From JBAVQS01 sp049694275 (GTDB taxonomy: Bacteria > Chloroflexota > Anaerolineae > UBA4142 > SHND01): 50,040 bases of DNA. Of this stretch, positions 14,738 to 23,425 are shown piece by piece. A program made the position numbers and the translations under genes. Below the pieces are notes generated by a model that saw only the letters and a list, made by a program, of their open reading frames with translations, was not told where the DNA came from and made no database searches. Position 1 is the stretch's first letter. Every line of letters begins with the position of its first letter. The stretch spans positions 1 through 50,040 of the forward strand of contig JBAVQS010000117.1 of the NCBI GenBank assembly GCA_049694275.1. The letters are read 5' to 3'.

Positions 14738-17533
14738 ATGGACAGAATGAATATTAACAAGCCCCTGCCCATTATGGCTTCTGCGCCATACGAGCTGCGG
14801 ACGCTGGATACACTGTTTAGCCCTAAAACCATCGCCGTCATCGGCGCAACCGAAAAAGGGAATCCCGAAGGACGGCAGGTCCTCTCGAACCTGGTCAATC
14901 ATCCGTTCGGCGGGACGGTCTATCCGATTAATGCGCAGGCCTCCAGCGTGCTGGGCATCAAGGCATACCCGAATCTCGCTGCCCTGCCCGAAAAGATCGA
15001 TCTCGCGGTGATTGCGACGCCCGCCCGCCAGGCGCCGAAAATCATCGGCGAGTGTATGGAGGCCGGGGTGCACGGCGCAATCATTCTCTCGCCCGGGTTC
15101 CGTGAAACGGGCGCAGCCGGCGCCGAGCTCGAGCGCCAGGTATTCGAACAGGCGCATCGCGGGCAGATTCGAATCATCGGCCCGAACTCGCTCGGCATCA
15201 TGTACCCGCCGAGCGGGCTCAATGCGACTTATGCGCGGACCATGGCGCGACGGGGGCACGTGGCGTTTCTGAGTCAGAGCGGCGCGCTCGGTGCGTCGGT
15301 CCTCGACTGGAGCCAGCGCGAACAGGTGGGCCTCAGCGCCTTTGTCTCAGTCGGCTCGATGCTCGACGTGAGCTGGGGCGACCTGATCTATTATTTTGGC
15401 GATGACCCGCACACGCGGTGTATTCTCATCTATATGGAGAGCATCGGCGATGCTCGCGCGCTCGTCTCGGCGGCCCGCGAGGTGTCGCTTCAAAAGCCGA
15501 TCATCGTCCTCAAAGCCGGACAGACCGAAGAGGGACAACGGGCCGCCATCTCACATACCGGCGCCATGACCGGGAGCCTGCAGGTGCTCGACGCCGCCTT
15601 TCGGCGCACGGGTGTCCTCCGTGTCAATACGCTCGGCGAGCTCTTTTACATGGCGGAAACGCTGGACCGCCAGCCGCGCCCCCGCGGCCCGCGCCTCACG
15701 ATCCTCACCAATGCTGGCGGCCCCGCCCTCATGGCGGTCGACGAGTTGATCGCGCACGGCGGCGAACTGTCAGAGCTCGCGCCCGCCACACTTCAGGCGC
15801 TCGATCAGTTTCTCCCGGCGCATTGGAATCATGGCAACCCGATCGACATTCTCGACGAAGCCGATCCCGAACGCTACGCCCGCGCGGTCGAGATTGCCGT
15901 ACAGGACCCGAACAGCAATGGGTTGCTGATTATCCTCACGCCCCAGGCGTTGACCGATTCCAGCAAGACCGCGCAGGCGCTGAAACCCTACATGGCGAAA
16001 GCGGGCAAGCCGATCCTGGCGAGCTGGATGGGGGGCGTAGAGGCGGAAGCGGGAATCCAGGTATTGAACCGCGCCAACATCCCCACCTTTTCCTATCCCG
16101 ACACCGCGGCGCGTGTATTTGCCTATATGTGGCGGCTGACCTATAACCTGCGCGGCATTTACGAAACCCCCAGTCTCCCCATCGACGAGACGCACGCGAC
16201 CGATCGCTCCCGGGCCGGGGAGCTCATTCAGGCGGCGCGCGCCGCGGGACGCACGCTGCTCTCCGAATACGAGAGCAAACAGGTGCTCGCCGCCTATGGC
16301 CTCCCGGTCGTCGAAACCCACCTGGCAACCGGCGAGGACAAGGCCGTGCAGATCGCCGAGCAGCTTGGCTATCCGGTCGTACTCAAAGTCCACTCGTACA
16401 CCATCACGCACAAGACAGAGGTGGGCGGCGTCCAACTCGACCTCCCCAACGCCGCGTCGGTGCGCCGCGCCTATCAGACGATTCAGGCGCGCGCCGGTCA
16501 AGATTTTCTCGGTGTGATGGTCCAGCGGATGATCGGCGGACACGTTCATTCGCCAATGCGCGGGCATGAATTGATTGTCGGCAGCACGGTCGATCCCCAG
16601 TTCGGTCCTGTCCTGCTCTTTGGCGCGGGCGGGCTCCAGGCAGAAGGGACCGCCGACTATGCGCTAGCGCTGCCGCCGCTCAACACCACGCTGGCGCGGC
16701 GGATGATGGAACAGACGCGCATCGATCAGGCCCTGCAAGGGGTACGGGGCGCGCCCGCCGGGGATATCGCGGCGGTCGAGCAGTTCCTCGTCCGTTTCAG
16801 TCAGCTCGTGCTGGAACAGCCGTGGATTCGCGAGATCGACATCAACCCCCTGCTTGTGAATCTCGCTCCCCCGCCCACACCGGAAAAAGGACAGGAGAGC
16901 AGTTCCTTACTGGCGCTCGATGCGCGCATGATCCTCTATGGGGTAGAGGTCCGCGCCGAGCAACTGCCGCGTCCCGCCATTCGTCCCTATCCTTCCCAGT
17001 ACATCTATGAGTGGACGACCAAAAAAGAGGCGCACCTGCTCATCCGTCCGATTCGTCCCGAAGACGAGCCGCTGATGGTCTCATTTCATTCGACCCTCTC
17101 CGAGCGCTCGGTCTATCTGCGCTACCTGCGCCCGATCCTGCTCGATCAACGCGTGGCGCACGACCGGCTGGCGCGCGTCTGTTTCATCGATTATGATCGC
17201 GAGATGGCGCTGGTGGCGGAGCGGCCCAACCCCGAGACCGGCCAGAGCGAGATCGTGGGGATTGGACGCCTGAGCAAGCTGCACCGCCGCAACGATGGGG
17301 AATTTGCGGTCCTGGTGAGCGATCACTTTCAGGGGCACGGACTGGGGACCGAGCTGTTACGCAAGCTGGTCGATATTGGGCGCGATGAAAAACTCGACCA
17401 CGTCATCGGGTTTATCTCGGGCGAGAATGACTCGATGATCGCCGTGTCGAAAAAATTGGGATTCCGAATCAAGCGCGGGCTGGACGATTCAGAGGTCGAG
17501 GCGATTATCGACGTGAAAGAGACTGCGAGCTAA
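14738..17533 (+). CDS. ADP-forming acyl-CoA synthetase fused to GNAT acetyltransferase (Pat/PatZ-like)
   Basis: This protein has 931 residues. Domain order: CoA-binding domain (IAVIGATEKGNPEGRQVLSN, about 30-150), a succinyl-CoA-ligase-like flavodoxin domain (AFLSQSGALGASVLDW to about 310, then IL..AGGPALMAVDE), an ATP-grasp domain (from LLSEYESKQVLAAYGLPVVET to DINPLLVN, about 500-705), and a C-terminal GNAT acetyltransferase domain (from LLIRPIRPEDEPLMVSFHSTLSERS onward, with the acetyl-CoA loop GHGLGTELLRKLV). This architecture belongs to the Pat/PatZ protein lysine acetyltransferases, which typically silence acetyl-CoA synthetase. Here the ISHTGAMTG motif keeps the His (His273) phosphorylated in working ADP-forming synthetases. 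The start at 14738 is supported by promoter position. Confidence 0.88.
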   Translation: MDRMNINKPLPIMASAPYELRTLDTLFSPKTIAVIGATEKGNPEGRQVLSNLVNHPFGGTVYPINAQASSVLGIKAYPNLAALPEKIDLAVIATPARQAPKIIGECMEAGVHGAIILSPGFRETGAAGAELERQVFEQAHRGQIRIIGPNSLGIMYPPSGLNATYARTMARRGHVAFLSQSGALGASVLDWSQREQVGLSAFVSVGSMLDVSWGDLIYYFGDDPHTRCILIYMESIGDARALVSAAREVSLQKPIIVLKAGQTEEGQRAAISHTGAMTGSLQVLDAAFRRTGVLRVNTLGELFYMAETLDRQPRPRGPRLTILTNAGGPALMAVDELIAHGGELSELAPATLQALDQFLPAHWNHGNPIDILDEADPERYARAVEIAVQDPNSNGLLIILTPQALTDSSKTAQALKPYMAKAGKPILASWMGGVEAEAGIQVLNRANIPTFSYPDTAARVFAYMWRLTYNLRGIYETPSLPIDETHATDRSRAGELIQAARAAGRTLLSEYESKQVLAAYGLPVVETHLATGEDKAVQIAEQLGYPVVLKVHSYTITHKTEVGGVQLDLPNAASVRRAYQTIQARAGQDFLGVMVQRMIGGHVHSPMRGHELIVGSTVDPQFGPVLLFGAGGLQAEGTADYALALPPLNTTLARRMMEQTRIDQALQGVRGAPAGDIAAVEQFLVRFSQLVLEQPWIREIDINPLLVNLAPPPTPEKGQESSSLLALDARMILYGVEVRAEQLPRPAIRPYPSQYIYEWTTKKEAHLLIRPIRPEDEPLMVSFHSTLSERSVYLRYLRPILLDQRVAHDRLARVCFIDYDREMALVAERPNPETGQSEIVGIGRLSKLHRRNDGEFAVLVSDHFQGHGLGTELLRKLVDIGRDEKLDHVIGFISGENDSMIAVSKKLGFRIKRGLDDSEVEAIIDVKETAS

Positions 17534-18715
17534 CCACCTTTACCGGACCAGAGGAGTTGGCGGCTGACGACGAGCGCGCGTCCACCAGCGTATCTTGTAT
17601 CATCCACCGACTGGAGAAGATTGAATGAAAACTGCGGGTGGTAGTCACGTGCAACACCGACTGGCGGTGGAAACCCATTGCCAATTGCAGTCCCCAGCGT
17701 CAATACGACTGTTCGACGAGCCCCTGCATATACTGCGGCGGCAGCCGTCCCATCATGCAACATCACAAGGGGCAGACCGGGCCTGAGATGTAATGCGAGC
17801 TCCTGCTGAATAAAAGTCTCGAGATGCGGGGCCAATAACTGCAAGCAGCCGTAACATCCCCGGTCACGCGGCGAGGGATGCCCATCCAGGAGATAGCAGG
17901 CTCAGGCTCATTCCCACCCCGGTCGTCGCTTGATCGGCCGCGGGTATCCGACTCCAACTCTCTTGAATGATCGCCCGCATCTGCGCCCAACGCTCGCGTA
18001 CTTGCGCCACGGTATACTCTGTCTCAAAAAGGTCGGAGCAAACGGTTGGGGCGTTTTGCCATACATCCAACCGCGCCACCGCATCGTCGATATAGGTAGC
18101 CTCTCCGTGCTTGACCGAGGTCTGCCCAAAATCAAGCAGCAGCATGTGTCCAAGGCCGGCGGGGGCTGAACGGGCCAGGCCGACGAGAGGAAGATGGACA
18201 CCATACAGAGAGAGTTGCAGATCGAGCGCAGCGCCGTATGCGGCGAGAACCTCACGGGCCACCGCAACCGCGTGCTGCCCCAACCGCCCCGCCAGCATTC
18301 CACCCCCCACATAGATATGCTCAACGTCAGCCCAGAACTTCCAGTGCGCACCAGACCATTCCGGCCGACCGGCGCGGTTCTCTGCATCGCCATGGTGGAG
18401 CATTAACAAAAGATACCCCAAGCGACGGCCATACGAACCGGCGATCCGCAGCGCCGCTGGCCGGGTGGGCGGATCATCAAAACAGCCATCGAAGGAGCGA
18501 ATGAGATCCGGCGCCGCCGGGTCGAGGTGGAGCGCATCAGCCACGGCGACAATCTCCCGGCGCAAGGTCTCGGACGACAAGAGCTGATAGCCATTTTGGC
18601 CCAGGATATCATCCGCAACCTGCACGCCGGGAAGGGCAACAATCCGAGCGCGATTCAGCGAACGGACGCCCGAGTCACCTCCGAAAAATGGATTAGCGAG
18701 TTCATCACTCGTCAT
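17530..18715 (-). pseudogene. ROK/ASKHA-like kinase gene with circularly permuted motif order, broken by a frameshift
   Basis: Two leftward frames join near 17880-17905 into a product of about 390 residues. Frame 1 (18715-17864) has HIYVGGGMLAGRLG (133-146, like the adenosine-site GGG motif that ends normal ROK proteins), then MLLLDFGQTSVKHG (191-204, like the phosphate-1 DxGxT motif that normally begins them), then TTGVGMSL. After the frameshift, frame 2 gives LLDGHPSPRDRGCYGC, LHDGTAAAAVYAG (connect-1 with catalytic Asp) and LTLGTAIGNGF (phosphate-2). The order GGG, DxGxT, HDG, GTxxG is therefore rotated relative to ROK. The ATG at 18715 lies 17 bases after the DsbA-like stop, so the two are probably coupled. 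The frameshift may be real or a sequencing error. Confidence 0.65.
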
Positions 18716-18732
18716 CGCATGATGGCGGTGAA

Positions 18733-19401
18733 CTATTTCTTGACCGAATCAATGTACTGGCCGAGTTGGTCGGCCGATAAGGCGCCCGTATATTGCTGGC
18801 CGTTGATAAAGAGGGTTGGCGTCGAGTTAATGCCCCGCGTGGTCGCTTCGGCGCTCTCCTGCTGAACCTGGGCCAAGTACTTGTCGGTGTCAAGACAGCT
18901 ATTAAAGGTGGTCATATCCAGTTTGAGCTGCTGGGCAAACCCCTTGAGGTTGTCTTTGCTAAAAGCGCCTTTGTTCTCGCCCGCCTGGTTTGCATAGACG
19001 AGCGCGGCATAGTCAAAGAACTTGTTCTGGTCCTGGGCACAGGTCGCCGCTTCGGCCGCCCAGACCGACTCCTGGCCGATAAACGCAAAGTTGTGAAAGA
19101 CGAGCTTGGCCTTACCGGTATCAAAGTATTTCGGCGCCACTTGCAGCAACTGCTTTTCTTCCTGACCGCAGATGGGGCACTGGAAATCGGCATATTCTTC
19201 AATCGTTACCGGCGCGTCCGCTTTGCCCCAGATTCGCCCCGTCGAAAGAGCGACCGAGGCCGGGGGAGCGGAAGATTGGAGAAAATTCGCCCATACGAGC
19301 AAGGCGACAACCAGGATGGCAACCACACCACCCCCAATCAACAACGGCAGATTGTCCCGCCGGGGTTGGGCGGTTTTTCGTTTGGCTTTTTGACTCGGCA
19401 T
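18733..19401 (-). CDS. Membrane-anchored DsbA-like thiol:disulfide oxidoreductase (Thioredoxin_4)
   Basis: This protein has 222 residues. A basic N-terminus (MPSQKAKRKTAQPRR) precedes one membrane segment (LPLLIGGGVVAILVVALLVW, 18-37), leaving the domain outside the cell. The DsbA/BdbD-type thioredoxin fold has the active site CPIC (Cys75, Cys78) in EYADFQCPICGQEE and a cis-Pro loop in INSTPTLFING. The inserted helical domain has two further Cys residues (AATCAQDQNK and FNSCLDTDK). It would form or shuffle disulfides in exported proteins. The ATG at 19401 is set by GAGGAGA just upstream. The ROK-like gene follows in the same direction after 17 bases. Confidence 0.9.
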   Translation of the reverse strand: MPSQKAKRKTAQPRRDNLPLLIGGGVVAILVVALLVWANFLQSSAPPASVALSTGRIWGKADAPVTIEEYADFQCPICGQEEKQLLQVAPKYFDTGKAKLVFHNFAFIGQESVWAAEAATCAQDQNKFFDYAALVYANQAGENKGAFSKDNLKGFAQQLKLDMTTFNSCLDTDKYLAQVQQESAEATTRGINSTPTLFINGQQYTGALSADQLGQYIDSVKK

Positions 19402-19468
19402 ACTTCTCCTCAAATAAAGATATGGCAAATATTATAGACGGATTGGCCCGATTCACGAAATGCTCCTC

Positions 19469-19497
19469 TTGCCGCAACAGGACGACCCGATTATAAT
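19469..19497 (+). promoter_or_regulatory. Promoter of the CoA ligase-kynureninase operon
   Basis: TTGCCG (19469-19474) and TATAAT (19492-19497) are spaced 17 bases apart. The leader is about 47 bases and contains the strong ribosome site at 19538-19545. Confidence 0.75.
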
Positions 19498-19550
19498 CAT
19501 ACCCATCCTCTATTCCGTTTCACCCACTCGATTTGACAAGGAGGTCATTC

Positions 19551-21260
19551 ATGAGTTCAGCGCAGGCTTTTTTGCAAGCGCGCGATTTCCTCATCGCGAA
19601 CCGCGAGAATTACGAGGCGGCGTACAGCCGTTTCGCCTGGCCCCAGCTCGACCCATTCAATTGGGCGTTGGACTATTTTGATCCTTACGCGAGGGACAAC
19701 CACCGCCCGGCGCTCTGGGTCGTCAACGAGGGCAGCGCCGAGTACAAACTCAGCTATGCCAAATTGAGCGAACGGTCGAACCGCGTCGCCAACTATTTTC
19801 GCAGCCTGGGGTACCGGCGCGGCGACCGCATCCTCATCATGCTCGGTAATATCGTCCCGTTATGGGAAATCACCCTCGCCGCCATCAAGCTGGGCGCGGT
19901 CGTGAGCCCCGCGACGACGCTGCTAAACCGCGACGACCTGATCGACCGCATCGAGCGCGGCGAAATGCGCCATGTGATCACCGACGCGACGGGCGCGCCG
20001 AAATTCGACGATGTGCCGGGGACTTATACGCGGGTTGTCGTCGGCGGTGATGTCGCCGGGTGGCATCCCTACAGTGCGGCTGACAATGCGCCGGCCGATT
20101 TTGAACCCGATGGCGCGACCCACGGGACCGATCCCCTTCTCCTCTATTTTACATCCGGCACAACCGCCAAACCCAAGATGGTCCTCCACACCATGACCAG
20201 TTATCCCGTCGGGCATCTTTCGACGATGTACTGGATCGGGCTCAAGGAAGGGGACGTTCACTATAATGTCTCCTCGCCCGGTTGGGCCAAGCATGCGTGG
20301 AGCAGCTTTTTCGCCCCGTGGAATGCCGGCGCGACCATCTTTGTGTACAACCTGCCGCGCTTTGACGCCAAAAAGACGCTCAACGCGCTCGTCACCTATG
20401 GCGTCACGACCCTCTGCGCCCCGCCCACCGTCTGGCGCATGCTCATCCTCGAAAACCTGCAAGCCTACCCCGTCAAGGTTCGCGAGCTCATCAGCGCTGG
20501 CGAGCCGCTCAACCCGGAGGTGATCGAACGGGTTCAACAGGCGTGGAACATCACCATCCGCGATGGGTACGGCCAGACCGAGACCACCGCGCAGGTCGGG
20601 AATACACCGGGACAAAAGGTCAAGCTCGGCTCGATGGGCCGCCCACTCCCCGGCTATCGCATCACCCTGCTTGACGCCATGGGCAAAGAGACGGACGAAG
20701 GTGAGATCTGCCTGAACCTCAAACCGCGCCCGCTGGGGCTGATGGTTGGCTATATCGACAGCGCCGAGCGCACCTCGGCGGCAATGGCGGGCGACCATTA
20801 CCACACCTCCGACGTCGCGCACCGCGACGAGGAGGGCTATTTCTGGTACGTAGGCCGAGCCGACGACGTATTCAAGAGCTCGGACTATCGCATCAGCCCC
20901 TTTGAGCTCGAGAGCGCGCTCATCGAGCACGAAGCGGTCGCCGAAGCGGCAGTCGTCCCCAGCCCCGACCCCATGCGCCTGAGCGTCCCCAAAGCGTACA
21001 TCACGCTCAAGCCGGGATACGCGCCCACCCGTGAGACGGCGTTCTCCATCTTTCGCTTTTCGCGCGAGCGGCTCGCCCCGTTCAAGCGCCTGCGCCGGTT
21101 GGAATTTGGCGAGCTCCCCAAGACGATCTCGGGCAAGATTCGGCGCGTCCAGTTGCGCGGGTACGAGAACGAGCACCAGCAAGCCCAGACCCGCGGCGAG
21201 CATGAATACTGGGAAGAGGATTTTGAGGAATTCAAGGGCGGGAAACAGGCGGGCAAGTAA
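19551..21260 (+). CDS. AMP-forming acyl-CoA synthetase (medium-chain/benzoate-type)
   Basis: This protein has 569 residues. The ATG at 19551 is chosen for the strong AAGGAGGT (19538-19545). It activates a carboxylic acid with ATP to an acyl-AMP and then to the CoA thioester. ANL-superfamily motifs: P-loop LYFTSGTTAKPKM, core DGYGQTETTAQ, YHTSDVAHRDEEGYFWYVGRADD with the hinge following it, and the catalytic Lys near the end (PKTISGKIRR). Overall it resembles the medium-chain acyl-CoA/2-aminobenzoate ligase branch. It is followed by kynureninase 38 bases later. Since kynureninase can release anthranilate, an aromatic acid such as 2-aminobenzoate is a reasonable substrate guess, not proven. The last codons run into an octamer repeat. 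Confidence 0.88.
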   Translation: MSSAQAFLQARDFLIANRENYEAAYSRFAWPQLDPFNWALDYFDPYARDNHRPALWVVNEGSAEYKLSYAKLSERSNRVANYFRSLGYRRGDRILIMLGNIVPLWEITLAAIKLGAVVSPATTLLNRDDLIDRIERGEMRHVITDATGAPKFDDVPGTYTRVVVGGDVAGWHPYSAADNAPADFEPDGATHGTDPLLLYFTSGTTAKPKMVLHTMTSYPVGHLSTMYWIGLKEGDVHYNVSSPGWAKHAWSSFFAPWNAGATIFVYNLPRFDAKKTLNALVTYGVTTLCAPPTVWRMLILENLQAYPVKVRELISAGEPLNPEVIERVQQAWNITIRDGYGQTETTAQVGNTPGQKVKLGSMGRPLPGYRITLLDAMGKETDEGEICLNLKPRPLGLMVGYIDSAERTSAAMAGDHYHTSDVAHRDEEGYFWYVGRADDVFKSSDYRISPFELESALIEHEAVAEAAVVPSPDPMRLSVPKAYITLKPGYAPTRETAFSIFRFSRERLAPFKRLRRLEFGELPKTISGKIRRVQLRGYENEHQQAQTRGEHEYWEEDFEEFKGGKQAGK

Positions 21261-21278
21261 ACAGGGAAACAAGTAGAC
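21255..21278 (+). repeat. Three tandem octamers of the typA-leader repeat family
   Basis: AAGTAAAC, AGGGAAAC and AAGTAGAC stand in register, overlapping the stop codon of the CoA ligase gene and filling most of the gap before kynU. They match units of the array at 8599-8696. Confidence 0.75.
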
Positions 21279-21298
21279 ACGCAAAAGGTGGGGTCGCT

Positions 21299-22561
21299 AT
21301 GAGAACGGACAAAGACTATGCCCTCGCGCTGGACGCGCAGGATGAACTGGCCGGCTGGCGCGACGAGTTTATCATCGACGACCCCGATCTTATTTACCTG
21401 GATGGGAACTCACTGGGGCGCCTACCCAAAAAGAGCGCGGCGCGCGCCCGCGAGGTGCTGGAGCAGGAATGGGGCGGGCGGCTGATTCGCGGCTGGGGCG
21501 AAGGGTGGTTCAATGCGTCGCAGCGCGTCGGGGGCAAGATTGCGCAGTTGATCGGCGCGCAGCCGGATGAGGTCATTATCGGCGATTCGACCTCGGTCAA
21601 TTTCTTCAAGCTGGTGATCGCCGCGCTCAATGCCCGTCCCGACCGGCGCCGCGTCGTGACGGACGACCTCAACTTTCCATCGGACCTCTACCTCTTGCAG
21701 GGCGTGCTCGACCTCCTAGGACGGCAGCATGAACCAGTCCGCCTGCATTCGGCGGATGGAATGACCGTGAGCGACGCGGCGCTGGCGCAGGTGATCACCG
21801 GCGAGACCGCGCTGGTGACGCTTACCCACACCGCTTTCAAGAGCGGCTGGACGTATGACCTGGCGGGCGTGACCGCAATGACGCACCGGGCCGGCGCGCT
21901 CATGCTGTGGGACCTGAGCCACTCGGCCGGGGCGATGCCGCTGGAATTGAACCGGGCGGAGGTGGACCTCGCCGTAGGCTGCACCTACAAATACCTGAAC
22001 GGCGGCCCGGGCGCGCCGGCCTTTATGTACGTCCGGCGCGACTTGCAAGAGCAACTGTGCAGTCCCATCTGGGGCTGGTTCAGCCAAAAGAACCAGTTCG
22101 AGATGGCGCTGGACTATACGCCCGCCCCCGGAATGGCGCGGTTTCTCGCCGGCACCCCGCCCATGCTCTCGCTCGCCCCGATCGAGACCGGCGTCGAGCT
22201 CCTCCTCACAGCCGGGATGGAACGACTGCGGGCGAAATCCGTGCAGCAGACGGAATACCTCATTGGTCTCTGGCAGGAACTGCTCGAACCGCTGGGGGTG
22301 ACCCTGAATTCGCCGCGCGATTGGCGCCGCCGGGGCTCGCATGTCTCGCTCGGCCATCCCGAGGGCCTGCGCATCGACCACGCGCTGATAAAAGAGATGC
22401 GCGTCATCCCCGACTTTCGATACCCTGACAACATCCGGCTGGGCATCGCCCCGCTCTACACCTCCTTTGCCGATATTCACGAGGGAATGATGCGCCTGCG
22501 GCGCGTCATCGCAGACCGGCTGTACGAGAAATATCCGCAAGCGCGCGGGGATGTGACCTGA
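21299..22561 (+). CDS. kynU: Kynureninase
   Basis: This PLP enzyme has 420 residues. It hydrolyses kynurenine to anthranilate and alanine (or 3-hydroxykynurenine to 3-hydroxyanthranilate). Typical blocks are IYLDGNSLGRLPK at the N-terminus, HTAFKSGWTYD, LWDLSHSAGAMP with the PLP-contacting Asp, and GCTYKYLNGGPGAP with the Schiff-base Lys231. WGWFSQKNQFEM and the C-terminal DFRYPDNIRLGIAPLY also fit. AAAGGTGGGG lies before the ATG. No tryptophan dioxygenase or kynurenine formamidase is in the window, so upstream steps are elsewhere or kynurenine comes from outside. It is cotranscribed with the CoA ligase and the SDR by spacing (38 and 15 bases). Confidence 0.95.
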   Translation: MRTDKDYALALDAQDELAGWRDEFIIDDPDLIYLDGNSLGRLPKKSAARAREVLEQEWGGRLIRGWGEGWFNASQRVGGKIAQLIGAQPDEVIIGDSTSVNFFKLVIAALNARPDRRRVVTDDLNFPSDLYLLQGVLDLLGRQHEPVRLHSADGMTVSDAALAQVITGETALVTLTHTAFKSGWTYDLAGVTAMTHRAGALMLWDLSHSAGAMPLELNRAEVDLAVGCTYKYLNGGPGAPAFMYVRRDLQEQLCSPIWGWFSQKNQFEMALDYTPAPGMARFLAGTPPMLSLAPIETGVELLLTAGMERLRAKSVQQTEYLIGLWQELLEPLGVTLNSPRDWRRRGSHVSLGHPEGLRIDHALIKEMRVIPDFRYPDNIRLGIAPLYTSFADIHEGMMRLRRVIADRLYEKYPQARGDVT

Positions 22562-22576
22562 TTACGAGGTTCTTTC

Positions 22577-23341
22577 ATGCCAAACGCATTCATTACTGGA
22601 GCAGGAAAAGGGATTGGAGAGGCAATCGCCCGCGCCTATGCTGCGCGGGGAATTCGGGTGGCGCTCGCGGCGCGCACCGAAGCCGATGTGCAGCGCGTGG
22701 CCGCGTCCATCGGCGCAGCCGGGGGCACGGCGATTGCCGTCCCGTGCGACGTGACCAACCCGGATTCGGTCGCGGCCGCGGTTACGCGAGCGCAAACGGA
22801 ATTAGGCCCGCTCACCGTGCTCGTGAACAACGCCGGGCAGGGCGGCTCCCACAAATTCCAGGGGCACGACGACGCCCTCTGGCGCCACCTGATCGACATC
22901 AACCTGAACTCTGTCTATTACGTTAGCAAGGCGGTCGTCCCGATGATGATCGAGGCAAAATGGGGGCGCATCATCAACCTGGGCTCGATTGCCAGCAAAG
23001 TCGGCAGCAAGTATATGGCCGCCTATACCGCCTCCAAGCACGGCGTCCTGGGCCTCACGCGCGCCCTGGCGGTCGAGCTCCTCCCCTATCACATCACGGT
23101 GAATGCCATCTGTCCCGGCTATGTCGACACGCCGATGACGGACCATACCATTACCAATATCGTAGACAAGACCCGGATGCCGTATGCGCAAGCGCGCAAG
23201 ACGGTGGAAGGGTTCAGCCCACAGAACCGGTTGATTGACGTCGCCGAGGTTGCGCACATCGCCGTCATGCTCGTCGACGAGAATGCACGCGGCATCACGG
23301 GCCAGGCCATCAACGTGGACGGCGGCATGGTCATGTTCTAG
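22577..23341 (+). CDS. Short-chain dehydrogenase/reductase
   Basis: This protein has 254 residues of classical SDR. Cofactor loop FITGAGKGIGEAIA (5-18); the Arg at AARTEADV favours NADP(H). Catalytic residues are NNAG, Ser in LGSIASKVGS and Tyr-x-x-x-Lys in AAYTASKHG. The C-terminal end ITGQAINVDGGMVMF is standard. It resembles 3-hydroxybutyrate dehydrogenases and 3-oxoacyl reductases, so substrate assignment by sequence alone is unsafe. It is the last gene of the operon with the CoA ligase and kynU, and could act on a CoA ester intermediate. A long hairpin follows. Confidence 0.9.
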   Translation: MPNAFITGAGKGIGEAIARAYAARGIRVALAARTEADVQRVAASIGAAGGTAIAVPCDVTNPDSVAAAVTRAQTELGPLTVLVNNAGQGGSHKFQGHDDALWRHLIDINLNSVYYVSKAVVPMMIEAKWGRIINLGSIASKVGSKYMAAYTASKHGVLGLTRALAVELLPYHITVNAICPGYVDTPMTDHTITNIVDKTRMPYAQARKTVEGFSPQNRLIDVAEVAHIAVMLVDENARGITGQAINVDGGMVMF

Positions 23342-23372
23342 TCGCAGATTAACACTGCAAGTTGCGCAGCAC

Positions 23373-23412
23373 AAGAATGGCCCTGGCGACAGAGATCGCC
23401 AGGGCCATTCTT
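23373..23412. terminator. 17-bp perfect hairpin between convergent genes
   Basis: Bases 23373-23389 are the exact reverse complement of 23396-23412 with a 6-base loop. It sits between the stops of the SDR and the leftward lipoprotein gene and is probably a shared terminator. The T tract is weak on both strands. Confidence 0.75.
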
Positions 23413-23425
23413 AAAAATAATCTGC

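Noticed and set aside
19923..21284. Long open frame on the minus strand across the CoA ligase
   Set aside because: It is antisense to a gene with full ANL motifs; its own translation has no recognisable domain and is Arg/Val-rich, as expected for a shadow frame in high-GC DNA.
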